From Reticulitermes lucifugus (Eukaryota; Arthropoda; Insecta; Blattodea; Rhinotermitidae): a DNA stretch of 64,000 bases. A model generated the notes under the pieces. The model was given only the letters and a program-made list of their open reading frames with translations, was not told the DNA's origin and made no database searches. This document shows, in pieces, positions 47,932-58,835 of the stretch; positions within the stretch are counted from its first letter, which is position 1; every line of letters starts with the position of its first letter. Location: positions 133,619 through 197,618 of the forward strand of contig JAKCWW010000021.1 of the NCBI GenBank assembly GCA_026260175.1, written 5' to 3'. Both the position numbers and the translations under genes were made by a program.

Positions 47932-48619
47932 ACAGTAAGATACTGTTGTGTTTCGCGGTGTTCTTATTGGTCAATAGTTATCCTGTATCTTCCTGATATG
48001 CTTTGAAGTGATCGTTAATAATAAGCAGATTGATTATATTGCATAATCACGGTAATCACTGACAAGTGGACGGCAGGATTGCGGAATAACAAGTTTTCTG
48101 GAAGGCAGAAGGGGGGCGCAGTTAAAGAGGAGTTTGGAAGAAACCACCTTCTTAAATTTAAAGGTCCGCTTTTTTCTTTCATCTTCCTCGACTCCCCGTT
48201 ATTCTTAAGACGTGGACCTTTAAATCTGACTGACGTGGAACATGCCTGCAGCAGCGATGTAAACAGTCTTGGCTCAGAACGGAGGAGAGGAAGTGGAACA
48301 AAGAATTGGGTCGCCGGGCTGAAGACAAAGGCGACCGGTACAAGACGCTTCACAGGAATTGCATCAACACGCACAACACATGGTGGAGTGACGTGATGAT
48401 CAGTTTGAACCTGCCGCACCTAGTTCAGATTCATCTCGCGCACGGCGCACCGAAACGACGAAACGCTGTATTACAGAAACTCGTACTTTCTAGCTAGGCG
48501 GCCCAGTGTGTCTTTACTGAGATACTTCGCCTTTCTCAGACCCATTCAATAGGCTTGTATGGCACAACATATATGAATTCAATACGACAGCGGAACCAGT
48601 TCTTACAAAATCAGCAGAC
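47932..48619. other. Intronic stretch with CpG-rich patch
   Basis: 48240-48480 is richer in CpG than the surroundings and has frames of 105 and 134 codons on opposite strands, neither recognisable. Confidence 0.4.
48154..48227. repeat. 14-bp inverted repeat around a pyrimidine-rich loop
   Basis: AAATTTAAAGGTCC and its near-complement (one mismatch) are 46 bases apart. No family assignment. Confidence 0.5.
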
Positions 48620-48722
48620 AACTCGTGGCTGCCCGGGAAAAGGCGGCACAGTCGACAGACCGAACTGTGCTTTACGGCTTCCCTGACTGAGGGTTTCCGT
48701 GATTTTCCTCAGATGTAAGGCG
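48620..48722 (+). mobile_element. SINE family S5, tail portion
   Basis: GGTTTCCGTGATTTTCC followed by GTAAGGCGAATGCCAGGGTG is a common insect SINE tail pattern. The head is not clear. Confidence 0.4.
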
Positions 48723-48814
48723 AATGCCAGGGTGTAATTAAAAGATGGGGCAGGGCCCTCACGCCCGCTCCCTTTCAGTCACGGAGACCCTCACTTTACT
48801 TACTTACCCCCCGG

Positions 48815-48890
48815 TCGTAGAAGGCCTTACGCCCACGCGACTCTGGGTTCAAATCTCAGACATCCATCCAACCAAAGTTCCCCCCCCCCC
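48815..48890 (+). mobile_element. Possible SINE head followed by a C run
   Basis: GTAGAAGGCCTTACGCCC and CTGGGTTCAAATCTCAG suggest a tRNA-like right half with a B box. Eleven Cs at 48880-48890 end it. Confidence 0.3.
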
Positions 48891-49049
48891 GCAAAAGGAC
48901 ATATTGCAATTTGTAGCGGAAGACCACGTCAAAACCCTCCGCCAAGACTAGCAAGACGTTTGTGTAGCCCTAAGCACAATCCCCGTTACAGTTACTAGGT
49001 TCCCGTTTCACAGCCCAGCAATGCGGCTCGTGCACAGGAATGGCTCAAC

Positions 49050-49250
49050 CAGGGATGCCCAACCTTTGCTTCTTTTTTTCGAACGGCCACAACCGTTATT
49101 TTCGGCTGGTTCACGGACCGCACGTGTAAGAATCGTAAATGGTATACCTAACTGTATAAAATAGTTTAATTTTTGTAGTGCATATAAAATTTACAAATGT
49201 GGCCACGGGGCTCATAACACAACCTGGCGGGCCGCAGGTAGAAACCCCTG
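49050..49250. mobile_element. hAT-like MITE, 201 bp, with 8-bp target duplication
   Basis: It starts CAGGGATGCCCAACC and ends GGTAGAAACCCCTG, the imperfect inverted CAGGGGTG-type ends usual for hAT elements. GGCTCAAC (49042-49049) and GGCTAAAC (49251-49258) form an 8-bp duplication with one mismatch. It is non-coding and AT-rich inside, with GGCCGCA-type subterminal blocks. A relative lies at 52172. Confidence 0.75.
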
Positions 49251-49318
49251 GGCTAAACGGAACATGGCATGCCTACTTGCGTTTCGCGCAAGTCTCCGTC
49301 TTAAGTTAAATTTTTGTT

Positions 49319-49452
49319 TCATTGGTTGGTTAAGTAGCTCTGACTTGTATCTTGGAGGTGCCCATTTCGAATCCTGGTCGTTGTACCAACGTTTCTTGTG
49401 AATTTCTCCAGTTCCGTCAGGCAAATGCAGGGAAACTCGAGACCGCATCATC
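49319..49452 (+). mobile_element. SINE family S5 copy
   Basis: TTGGTTGGTTAAGTAGCTC (A-box region), ATTTCGAATCCTGG (B box) and GTCAGGCAAATGCAGGGAAA (tail). The order and spacing fit a tRNA-derived SINE. Confidence 0.5.
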
Positions 49453-49617
49453 CCAAATTATGATACGAAACTACACTATCACTGGAGATAATCAGTCATA
49501 AAACTGTCCACGAACCGTACTTCCACTCGACGGAAATAACCTACTTAGCTGGAAATGCATCGTTCAACAAAATAAATAGCGAGTTTTTTTTATAGATTTC
49601 CGCACCGGTGCAGTTGG

Positions 49618-49783
49618 GGTCTCCGTTCTTCTGGGATGTGACGTTGTGACACTGGATGATTGGTGCCCGACATTTCGTGACAGCGTGTTGGTCTCATTTT
49701 CGAGGGTCGAATGTCCAATATCTCGAAATGTCGGGCTCCAATCATCCCGTGTCGTAGCGACACATCCCAAAAGAACGAAGACC
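49618..49783. repeat. Foldback element related to the one at 45329
   Basis: Arms of 64 bases (49618-49681 and 49720-49783) are about 84% complementary around a 38-base loop. Outer ends GTTCTTCTGGGAT match the 45329 element, and a one-sided GCACCGGTGCGGAAATC extension on the left corresponds to the GCGGCGGAAG extension there. The minus strand has a worn core: GAAAATGAGAC, GCTGTCAC and GAAATGTCGGG. AAAATAA on both sides may be a target duplication but is too simple to trust. Older than the 45329 copy. Confidence 0.72.
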
Positions 49784-49973
49784 TAAAATAATGAATTCAC
49801 ACATTCATTCGATTCTACATAATTGATTACGTAATCTCTGTACCAGAAAGACCATCACTTACGTACCGTGACACACGTCTCAATCACAGTACGCCTACCA
49901 TTCTACAACATGCAGTACATTACGCGTCGTAAAGAAACATAAACTGAGCTATTTAAACCCCAAGTTCGTAGCG

Positions 49974-50246
49974 ATGCAACCTACTGAAATTCCACGAGCG
50001 AGCGTAGATAACTTTACAACAGTATATATAGCCCGAGGCGCCCTGTTCTTTCTAGTATTAGTTTTTGTGGCGCTGGGGTGTGGTGTGGCCAGCTACCTGG
50101 CAGTAACACCTGCGCAACGACGAGGGCAGGCAGCCACGCGAACCACTTCGATACTGGATTCCACTCCGGAAATGGAAAGGCCTCCGTCATCTCAACAGAC
50201 TTTTAAAAATGGCTGCTTACTTCACGTTTACTACGTGTTTCTGTAG
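49974..50246 (+). CDS. Unidentified 90-codon frame with one membrane-like segment
   Basis: The predicted peptide has a hydrophobic run (ALFFLVLVFVALGCGVASYL, residues about 23-42) followed by a basic segment (AQRRGQAATR), an order typical of a single-pass membrane protein. It sits in the presumed Cyclin D intron on the opposite strand. No homologue is recognised, no splice sites are evident, and the last residues look non-coding. Chance is quite possible. Confidence 0.15.
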   Translation: MQPTEIPRASVDNFTTVYIARGALFFLVLVFVALGCGVASYLAVTPAQRRGQAATRTTSILDSTPEMERPPSSQQTFKNGCLLHVYYVFL

Positions 50247-50454
50247 GCATGTCCCACCACGTGGTCCCTCCTTTCTACTTTCGTCCACAGAATGTTGTGC
50301 CAGACAGAAAGAATTCAGTCAACTTACAGGTACGGGTGAAAATCTGTACTCGACTGGGGCTGGGCTACATTTTAAGAAACTAATTAACCGGTAGTAAAGC
50401 AGGGACGTTCAACATACATCGCCACTTCAACATGAAAGTTACAGTCGCAGTGCT

Positions 50455-50635
50455 AGACTCTGGTGAGTGGTCAACTCATGCTCAAGCCACTTCACTCCCT
50501 GGGAAACAGTTCGGATATTCATTGGACAGGAGGCTGGTTGGGTCTAGACGTGGTAGCAAAGATAAACCCCATACTCCTACAGGGAATCGAACCCCGATCG
50601 TCTACCTCGACGCCTAGTCACTGCTGAGTCATCCA
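50455..50635 (-). mobile_element. SINE family S3, 5' half
   Basis: Minus strand: B box GGGGTTCGATTCCCTGTAGG, then GACCCAACCAGCCTCCTGTC, CAATGAATATCCG, TCCCAGGGAGTGAAGTGGC and TTGACCACTCACC, which are family blocks in order. Confidence 0.7.
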
Positions 50636-52171
50636 GCTTCAGTAATGCATTAACAAGCTGTTAACACAGGAGGACATGACAGATACGTTCTTAAATATAC
50701 TAATGACAAAATATGAAAGAGAATCCTGTTTAATTCTCAGTACACATGCGTTCGTCAATATCTGTGAAATTAGCCCTCTGAAGCATGAAGCTAATCTAAA
50801 TAATACATTAAAATTCAGTCTACCTCGTAGTAAACATACTGCGTTTCCATAATAAGACTAGTCAGTTAATGTTGTTTGGGCCGGGGGGGGGGTTCTCAGT
50901 TTAATCTAAGAATAGTATGAAATCCATAAATAAGCACTCATACATACAGTAGGCACGGTCCTTCGAAGTCCCGTAGTAATACGCAGGCCACAAAGGGAAA
51001 ATTCAGCCTTCGGGTTTATCACAAGCATGTAAACGTGCCAGATCTCACGCCTATACTCGTGTTACCTGGCGACTAACTATCCGTCTTCGCACTGCACACG
51101 TGACGGACTGGGAGGCGTAATAAAGGAGGCAGAGCCTCCAGACATCTGACCGCCGCACACACTGAAAGTGACAACCTATGTATTATGTGCGACAACTTTA
51201 ATGACAGCCAAAGGTCAATCGAAAGCGCACAGCAGGTTATCTCAGGGACGCGTCTGAGTTGCATATAAAAGCTACCACGTTCGAATCTAGGTCGAAGAAG
51301 CGGCTGTTACCATTACTTCACGGCTTCTCTAGTCCCTTCCTACGGAGTTTTGGATGATAAACTGCAACATTCCTAACCCACCATTCGTAATCTTTCTCTC
51401 AGTTCAATCCACGACAAATTATTTCTGGAGATGGATAACTGTCGGTAACAACCTGCGAATCAAGATTCGAAATTCACTTTCAATGATGATTTCATACCAA
51501 GATCTCAACTGATAATAACTTACTTCTGCAGTGTAGTTCTATAATCACCAAGAGAAATGTTATTCAACATTACAGACGTCGACAAATAGCCTATGTGCAG
51601 ATCAAGTTACAGTGTTCCTACCTTAACAATTATAGGGGATGTTTACGAGAAACCAGGCCAAGAGCAAATATCGAGATCAGAGATCGATAAAAACTTGCCT
51701 ACGACTGGATCTGGAGGTAGTGGAACACTCCGTGCAATCAGCACTCTCCCCCCTTGAATATCGTAGCTTCAGAAGTAAGAAAGAATGTACAAAGAGGATG
51801 CCGATTTCAGTCGGATGCAGGAAAGCAGCAGGCTGCGAGCGAGTGGTTCTACGAGTACCAACATGGTATGGAACTGTACATGAAGGCATTCAACGTTTGG
51901 TGATCCAACGTGAGGCACGTCCAGTACGGCTTTGAGTGACTGAACCACTTATCCTGCGAGATCTGCGGTTCTTATGGCAGTGACTGTGCGGATTACTCTT
52001 CTGGGATACGATATCGTGTTACTTTGGTAGACAGGTACCAATTGCATGGCGTCATATCACAGCAGACTAACTTCAGATATCCAGTAATCGTCCTCAGCCC
52101 ACCATCACCTGACTTTCCTTTCGAAATTGCCGTTTCTGAATTGGTCACAGAAACACTAATTTCTTTCAAAA
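50636..52171. other. Intronic stretch, partly GC-richer
   Basis: Near 51995 CTCTTCTGGGATACGAT resembles the outer end of the 45329-type foldbacks. A stray B-box-like CGTTCGAATCTAGG lies near 51282. No exon found. Confidence 0.4.
50883..50892. repeat. G homopolymer run
   Basis: Ten consecutive Gs after GGGCC; length in the assembly may be unreliable. Confidence 0.8.
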
Positions 52172-52335
52172 CATGGGCGTCCAACTTTTTATGGCAAAGG
52201 GCCACATTCGTTATGATGGGCTGGTTCACGGGCCGCAAGCGGAAAAATAAACGTAAGAGATATACTTAACCGCCTAAATAACTGTGATTTGTATAGTACA
52301 CACATAATTTAGAAACCGCGGGTTGGAGACCCATA
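52172..52335. mobile_element. hAT-like MITE, second copy, diverged
   Basis: It starts CATGGGCGTCCAACTTTTT and ends GGGTTGGAGACCCATA, with GGCTGGTTCACGGGCCGCA inside, as in 49050-49250. The flanking eight bases no longer match well. Confidence 0.6.
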
Positions 52336-52355
52336 TCTTAAACTTCACAGGAAGC

Positions 52356-52373
52356 GGGTGGGTGGGGGGGGGG
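52356..52373 (+). repeat. G-rich run with quadruplex potential
   Basis: GGG, T, GGG, T and then a run of ten Gs give at least four G triplets with one-base loops. Confidence 0.6.
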
Positions 52374-52659
52374 ATGGAGGCCTGAAGTACAGCGTCCCTT
52401 AAACTTAATAAATGGATGGACAGCGACAGTGAGCCAGCAGCCTCAGTTTTATGGACAGGCCAATTTCAAAACAGAAGTTACCAAAACTTGCTGTTTTATA
52501 CAGATTCCTGTAATATGTATTGTGTTGAAGTAAATGTCTGCTCCTTCACCACCTACTCCCTGTTTCAAACTCTAATTTGTCTGGTAAGAACATTCTTTGA
52601 TGTCACCCCAGATACTGCATAGCCGCGCGGGAAGGATACGTCTTTTTGCTGCTGGTATT

Positions 52660-52865
52660 TTATTTCTTCTCCTCACGTCTTCCTGTTTTATCCTCATTCT
52701 ACCTTCCTTTATCCCTCGTTTCATTCGTTCCGTTCTTCCTTCCATTCTTATGCACTGTCATCATTTATTCCTTTCCCCTTGTCTCTATTCTAATTCTCCT
52801 TTCGTGTTTGAACCCCTTCTTCCTGCGATTTTTTCATTCCTCTCTTTCCTCCTTAACATCCCTCT
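52660..52865. repeat. Pyrimidine-rich low-complexity tract
   Basis: About 200 bases dominated by TTCC, TTCT and CATT words. Two overlapping hydrophobic frames in it are compositional. Confidence 0.8.
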
Positions 52866-54129
52866 AACTCAATCGTCCTGGTGTCTGAGTTCTTCACGTT
52901 GACAGAGCTAACTTTCTTCAGTTATAAGCTTACGTATGCATATCTTGATGTTTACAGTTCAATGTAAATGCAGACAATTACCATCGTTCCTATACAACTT
53001 GTCCATGCCCTTCAGAACTCGATGTTTCGCACGACGTAGCCTTGGGCAAGCTAGAACTTGCACACATCTCATTCATATCCATAACAATACCAACACCCGG
53101 CAGAATGACAGGCTAGAGCTCTATGACAAAGGTACACGAACCTTACTCAAAGGATCTTTCAGGCAGGCTTTATGCAGACAATACTGTAAATGAGTTTCAA
53201 TTCAAACAAGCTACTGTTTGCAAAAGATGTGGGAAAGGAAAGAAACAGCCTTAAGGCTTCGAACAAAACGTGAAAAAAAACGCAAGTGAATCGGTTTCAG
53301 AAGTGTATAAAAATAACATTTCGACGCACCTTCCCTATCCCCATGAAAATATTTTCTCCATGCACCGATTTTGAAAAGGTCATTGCTCCTCCGCAAAGTT
53401 AACGTGACATAAACAAGACTATTTAAATACAGCAAATTTATATGACATTAAACATTATGACGTAACACAGGACAATTAGAAGGCACACTTTAACATAATC
53501 CGAAGGCGGTTGCAAATTTGGCTTTCGTAAGTGAAAGTGTCAAATTCAATTGTCCCCCTATAATTACAGGCCTAAGAAACAATTTACAATGACCAAATCA
53601 TACACAAAACGAACCTTCCATAACTTGAAAGCCAAAATTTAAAAACGGTCAAATGTATCCGTCAGGCGTCTCTCTACATACCCGTCTCTCTGTACAGATA
53701 TCTCTTGTGTGTCACAAAATCGACATCTCTTTGTACAGATATTGCCCCTGATTTCTATGGTTTGGAAACACAGCCTTTTATCCTGAAGGAAGGATATAAA
53801 TTAAAGGATTCCGAAAATACAGGGCTTGGAAAATATTCAGACCTATAAAAGATGATCGAATATCGTGGACACTGCTAGTTCTTACAGAATTTTGTGTAGC
53901 AAAGCCTCTGTGAAAAGTGCCCAAAGAAAGCATATGGAAATGGAAACGTAAAATTAAAATAGATATTTAAGAAACAGTTTGGCGTGATGCAGGATTTTGA
54001 GATTCATACCCAGTTAATTCCTGTAGGCTACGTTTCCACGGTGTTCTTTATTTCTTTTTCTTATTCTGACTCTTTCTACCTACTCGTCGTAGGTACGGGG
54101 GTTACTGTTGCACTTGATCACACTCGATG

Positions 54130-54318
54130 ACACACACACACACACACGCGGTAGAACTCCTCTGGACGAGGGATCGGCCCGTCGCAGAGACCTCTACCTG
54201 ACAACACACAACACTCACAAGAGACAGACATCAATGCCCCGGCGGGATTGGAACCCGCAATCCCAGCAAGCGAGCGGCCGCAGACCCACGCCTTAGACTG
54301 CGCGGCCACCGGGACCGG
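54130..54318 (-). mobile_element. SINE family S4 with (CA)n end
   Basis: Minus strand: GGTGGCCGCGCAGTCTAAGG (A box), GCGGGTTCCAATCCCGC (B box), TAGAGGTCTCTGCGACGGG and GTCCAGAGGAGTTCTACCGC, then a GT repeat. The CA tract at 54130-54147 is the element's tail microsatellite. Confidence 0.85.
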
Positions 54319-57300
54319 CGTGTTAATTCTATGAATTCCAATATCACAAAGACTTAATTAGTTTAGACAGTGTCTCAAAATAACGAATTTACATTATTTT
54401 ATGTGCCTTACGTATACTTTAAACATGTGTGTTACAAATATTCCTGTCAGTCGACTTTAATACACGACTAATTAATTGTTAACACAAGAAAACCGCAGAT
54501 GTCATTAGTATCGGCATTCGTCGCAATGAGGCCGAGATTTGGGTAAAATATTATCACCGTGTGAAATTGGTTCACGCATTTGTGCAAGCCTTATTCATTT
54601 CTTTCGTTCCTAGTCAACCCTATCATTATCGACATTTTTAACCCCTTTTCAGTTCATACACATGCCTACATATACACAAAGGCTTTGAGATGCACAAAAC
54701 GAGAGCCCTCCCTCAGTCGAGATGAAACAGAATGGCCCTGTTTCCGGTTACCCAACACGCCCATTAACCCCCTGTCCTCAATATTACGATATTCTCACAC
54801 ACTTCAAAAGAAGAAATAATCCCACCACATACTAATATGCATTAGGCAGACTAAGCATGCAACTGAAAAAAGTCATAATAATTCCAGCCCACGTGGTATT
54901 GGGAATGAAATAAATTTTAATATAGGATCATAACAAATACAATTTGAAAATTTACTTTGAACAAATTAACTACCCTACAGAGTAATTACTAAGACAGCAC
55001 TTATTTTATACAGCAAATAGGCGATCTAATGTAAGCAGACACCGAGTTAGGTGCAATTAATGCAAACAATAGCTATACACCAATTCCTATACGATGGACT
55101 GGAAGCCCTAAATCAGGGCACTCTAGGTTTCCGGATAAAACTTGTCTGGACAGATTATGGGGTCACACTAAACAATAGACCACGTATATTGTCAACCTTA
55201 TCAAATAATTCTAGCCATCTGTGAATCCACGCAAGAAGCTAGAAACTTTGCAGACTTGTACAGACCCTCTGTGTCGCCTGGATGCTGTTACAATTACACC
55301 AATGCAGCTCATAATCATAATGTACCGTACAAATGCTTTCTGAAGTACTGTTCCCAGTCAAAATAATAAAAAAATGTACATTTTAGCAGAAATTAAAATA
55401 AGTTCTTAAAAACGCGTACTTCATTTGTTGACGTACCAACCTTGTATTCCTACTTGTATCGATTTCAATGGAAAGGAAACAGTACGCCCAATACGGTCTT
55501 GCTATTACACAACTAAATATCCATACGTATAGCGAAGTCTGAATACAGCCAGACGTGGAATTATTACGTAGGGTTAAAATAGGTATGACCTGTACTTAAC
55601 CTACAATAAAAACACCAGACAGAACAGCTATGTTAATTTCAATACCTTGAGCCACAGACAAGTGGAAACTAAACCCTTTACTCACACAGACGGGATTTAT
55701 TGTTCGTAGTTGTGTTGATAGTAATTGGTAACTATGCTGTTCGTTAAACTTACAAGGCAGCAAATGAGGATGTAATGAGTTACCTCAAATCAATAACCGC
55801 AGAGCGCCTAACTTTCATGAGCCTATGGGGTATTCGTAGCTAACAATTAGTGCGGCAGTGGCGCTGGGTTCTAAGCACAGTCACAATTCCATAGCTCAGC
55901 CACAAACATCAGTAATTCAAAATCACCGAACGGTGAAGTACACAAACGATGCATCCAGAATGGAAGATAGGCTTAGTTTTATGCATCTTAAATAAGAGCT
56001 TTTGTTGTTGAAAGTTTAATGTTTTGTATCACCGCATATAATTCTATGGATATCATTAAAACAAACAATGGTGACCCTGGAGGTTAAGAACATACGCTTG
56101 CGAACACAAATGTAGAGGTGAAGCTTATCTCAAAGGTAAACTTAGCAATAAATTTGAATTTCACCTTCGTCCGACAAGCTGGACCAACAGAGGTCATAGA
56201 TTTTTATCTTTCATGCAGAAAGGAGCCAGAAACATAAAAAAATTCTAAATTTAAATGGCCCACTGTGAAGCCAAGAAATGGACATGAAGCCCCACGGCTT
56301 CGATGCACGTCAGGGGACTTGGGTGTGTTTAGAAAGGTTCTGTGGAACAACCTGCATTGTATACAACAGGAGACACACTTGGGGGTGGGGGTTGGACGCA
56401 GGTATCCGGAATACTCGCTACTTACCTACTTCATGGCGTAGTAAAAACTGAGATTATTGCCAACACATGCAAAAGTATTATTAAAAGGAAACAGAGCCAT
56501 TCTGATCAGAACTTTCAAAGTTACCTCACTTAAGACACTCCGCACACATGGCTAAGATGGTCCTGAAAGAACTCTTAGAACCCTGAAGATGTGGCTCTAG
56601 GAGCTACTGCGAATCGGGTACGCTAATGACAACTATGAACGCGCAGGTCTACATATCTATCAGGCGCTACAAGCATGCTTAGGGTATTTACCAGACACAT
56701 TAATGACAGATATACGATGAATAGAGGATAAGAATGGCCTGTGTTTGTATTCAGCAATATAAAACATGTCAATATACTGTCCGGAAATGGCCCTGCTGTG
56801 TTTGTTCAATTGCCAGTATTACAAAAGAGTGGATATATAACACAAAGCAAACATTAAAGACACTCGCTGGCGTGATGCATTTTATGGTTCTGAAGGATCA
56901 GATCTTGTGGGATACATAACCACTCAAACTACTACTGAACGTGTCGCCGTGAAAATGTCAGAGGCCCGTCGTAAAATCTCGCTGCAATGATGTGCGCGGT
57001 CGCCATGACATTATTTACCACATCGTAAAATAACAATAACAATTCTGTACGCATAATTCTTGTCACCACCAGGTTCTTACTTTCTATAGCGCTTATGTCG
57101 CTATCGCCTCACAGATTCTCAAGGCACACCATTTCACAAGACAGCTGATGACAAAGAAGTACAAATTTCGGAGTTCTCCAACGGTATGTCATTACCCAGT
57201 TGCATGAACATCGATTAAGAGTTTAAATCCCAGTGGTGTATATACATTTCAAAACACTGAATTTTTCCTTCAGTGTATTTCTGCGTTTGGAATCAAAATC

Positions 57301-58039
57301 GGTTATTTTCCTGAACAGCGACTGATTTGTCTTTGTACTGGGGACGCAGTTCACTGTAAGGTTCGAAGTTTCTTTTTTATATAAGATTTGGAAAGATTTC
57401 AGTTTTCAAGCCGTCCTCTGAGGAGTGGACGCTCCACGGCGACTGTAACTGCTACGACCAGGCTCACAAAGACGGATACACTGACAGACTAGTGACTCAT
57501 GTACAGTGATTTGGACTTAGACTCTTCTTCAACGATTCGTTAGGGCGTGTAATATTGATATCTGCAGATATGTCTGGTTACAGACGGACATACACCCGCA
57601 GCTCGCTATTACGATTCCGAAGGACCTTGTACTGGCGTATGGGCGAACTGGAAAAGTCAGCTCTCAGTACAAAGTTTGTTTTCACCAAGTAATTCTTACC
57701 ACGACTAGTGTAAATACTAATCTTTGGTAACCGACTTACCAGCAAGTTGTAAGGATCTTCTCTGATCAACAGTAATGCAACTGTTCATGGAATTATTTGC
57801 TTTATGGAAAGCCATGGTTCCTCACTACCATCAGAGAAACAACCTGACCCCATTCTGAGCCAGTTTAATTTCACATCTTCACGACTCACCTACGCCTTGC
57901 TTTCTTCACCACAACAGCAAATCTTCGCGCGGACTGTAATCCAGTGTTGTGACGTCGGTTAGGCCTCTGGCCAAACTATTCCGTGACTACAAAATCGGAT
58001 GTTCTTACCACATGAAGATTCGACATGGTGCAGTCTTAT
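54319..58039. other. Longest repeat-poor stretch of the window
   Basis: Nearly 3.7 kb without a recognised repeat. I looked for cyclin-box exon motifs on the minus strand and saw none. Confidence 0.45.
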
Positions 58040-58110
58040 ACGTGGGTACCGGCGTTTCGGAGCACATGGCCTCCAACTTTAGGGTACAATATGGAGGCAA
58101 TACTTACCAG
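58040..58110 (-). repeat. Repeat with hammerhead-like core and 5-bp stem I
   Basis: Minus strand 58087-58046: GTACC, CTAAAGT, T, GGAG, an 8-base loop, CTCC, GAAACGCC, GGTAC. Both stems pair perfectly in hammerhead positions; CTGANGA and GTC have each drifted. Same family as 58720-58835. Confidence 0.55.
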
Positions 58111-58214
58111 ACTACACAGTTCCGTAATTAAAAGCCCACAAAACGTTTCTCGGTTGGCTATACAACGGGATGAATAATGCGTCCAGCTCAACCGACGAAA
58201 GGGAAATTAAATTA

Positions 58215-58297
58215 CTGGGTTAAGAGTGAGTGTAACTACACCTCTACTCCCCCCATATGCCTTCATGGCGTGGACAGGAAGAACTGTATCTTTACTA
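58215..58297 (+). mobile_element. SINE family S3, 3' tail fragment
   Basis: GGTTAAGAGTGAGTGTAAC, CCTCTACTCC and GCCTTCATGGCGTGGACAGG are the terminal blocks of S3. The rest is absent. Confidence 0.65.
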
Positions 58298-58719
58298 AGG
58301 AGGTCAGAGGGAACACGAGGTACAAAGCGGAACGTATTTCCTTTAGGCAAACAACGATCACAGACATTTCCTGGGAATTCCCGAAAACTGCAACCACGAC
58401 AACCGATACTTCCCCAGGTTCAAACCCGATGCGTTAAGCACACAGTACTACGCAGCAGCACGCTCTTCTATAATGTGACGTCTTGCGTGAAAAGACAGGG
58501 CTAAACCACTCGTATTTGACAAGCTTGGCTGTAGGTATATTCCGAAAGTTTTCCACTGAAATGTTACCTTATCAGCGGAACACGATTCAAATTCTTACGG
58601 AAGAAGAGACAGGATACGTCTATGTGTAACAACCTGCTGGATGCAAGTTCTTAGAACCGGCAAAACAGAAACGCTGACGCAGACACACGGCCACACTAAA
58701 CACTGTACCGCTGCAGTAT

Positions 58720-58835
58720 ACATGAATATGAAGCCTTTGACTATAAGTACCAACGTTTCGGAGGAGCTTGCTGCCTCCAATTTCAGGGCAGTCCAAGTTC
58801 TTGGATCACAAAGGCAACTGAGACAGCGTCTTAAA
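58720..58835 (-). repeat. Interspersed insect repeat encoding a KxEAASSSETLV-like string
   Basis: Minus-strand translation includes ALKLEAASSSETLVLI, a string I associate from memory with a widespread insect repeat rather than a real protein. The same bases form CTGAAAT, T, GGAGG, a 9-base loop, CCTCC, GAAACGTT and GGTAC. With CTGCC in front, this gives a stem I of four pairs counting one wobble. No transposase or reverse transcriptase is visible. Confidence 0.55.

Larger units (their letters stand above)
52336..54129. other. Intronic stretch
   Basis: Only the G run and the pyrimidine tract are recognisable. Confidence 0.45.

Noticed and set aside
48015-48419. Opposing frames of 134 and 105 codons
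   Set aside because: They overlap on opposite strands, match nothing, and span a small inverted repeat.
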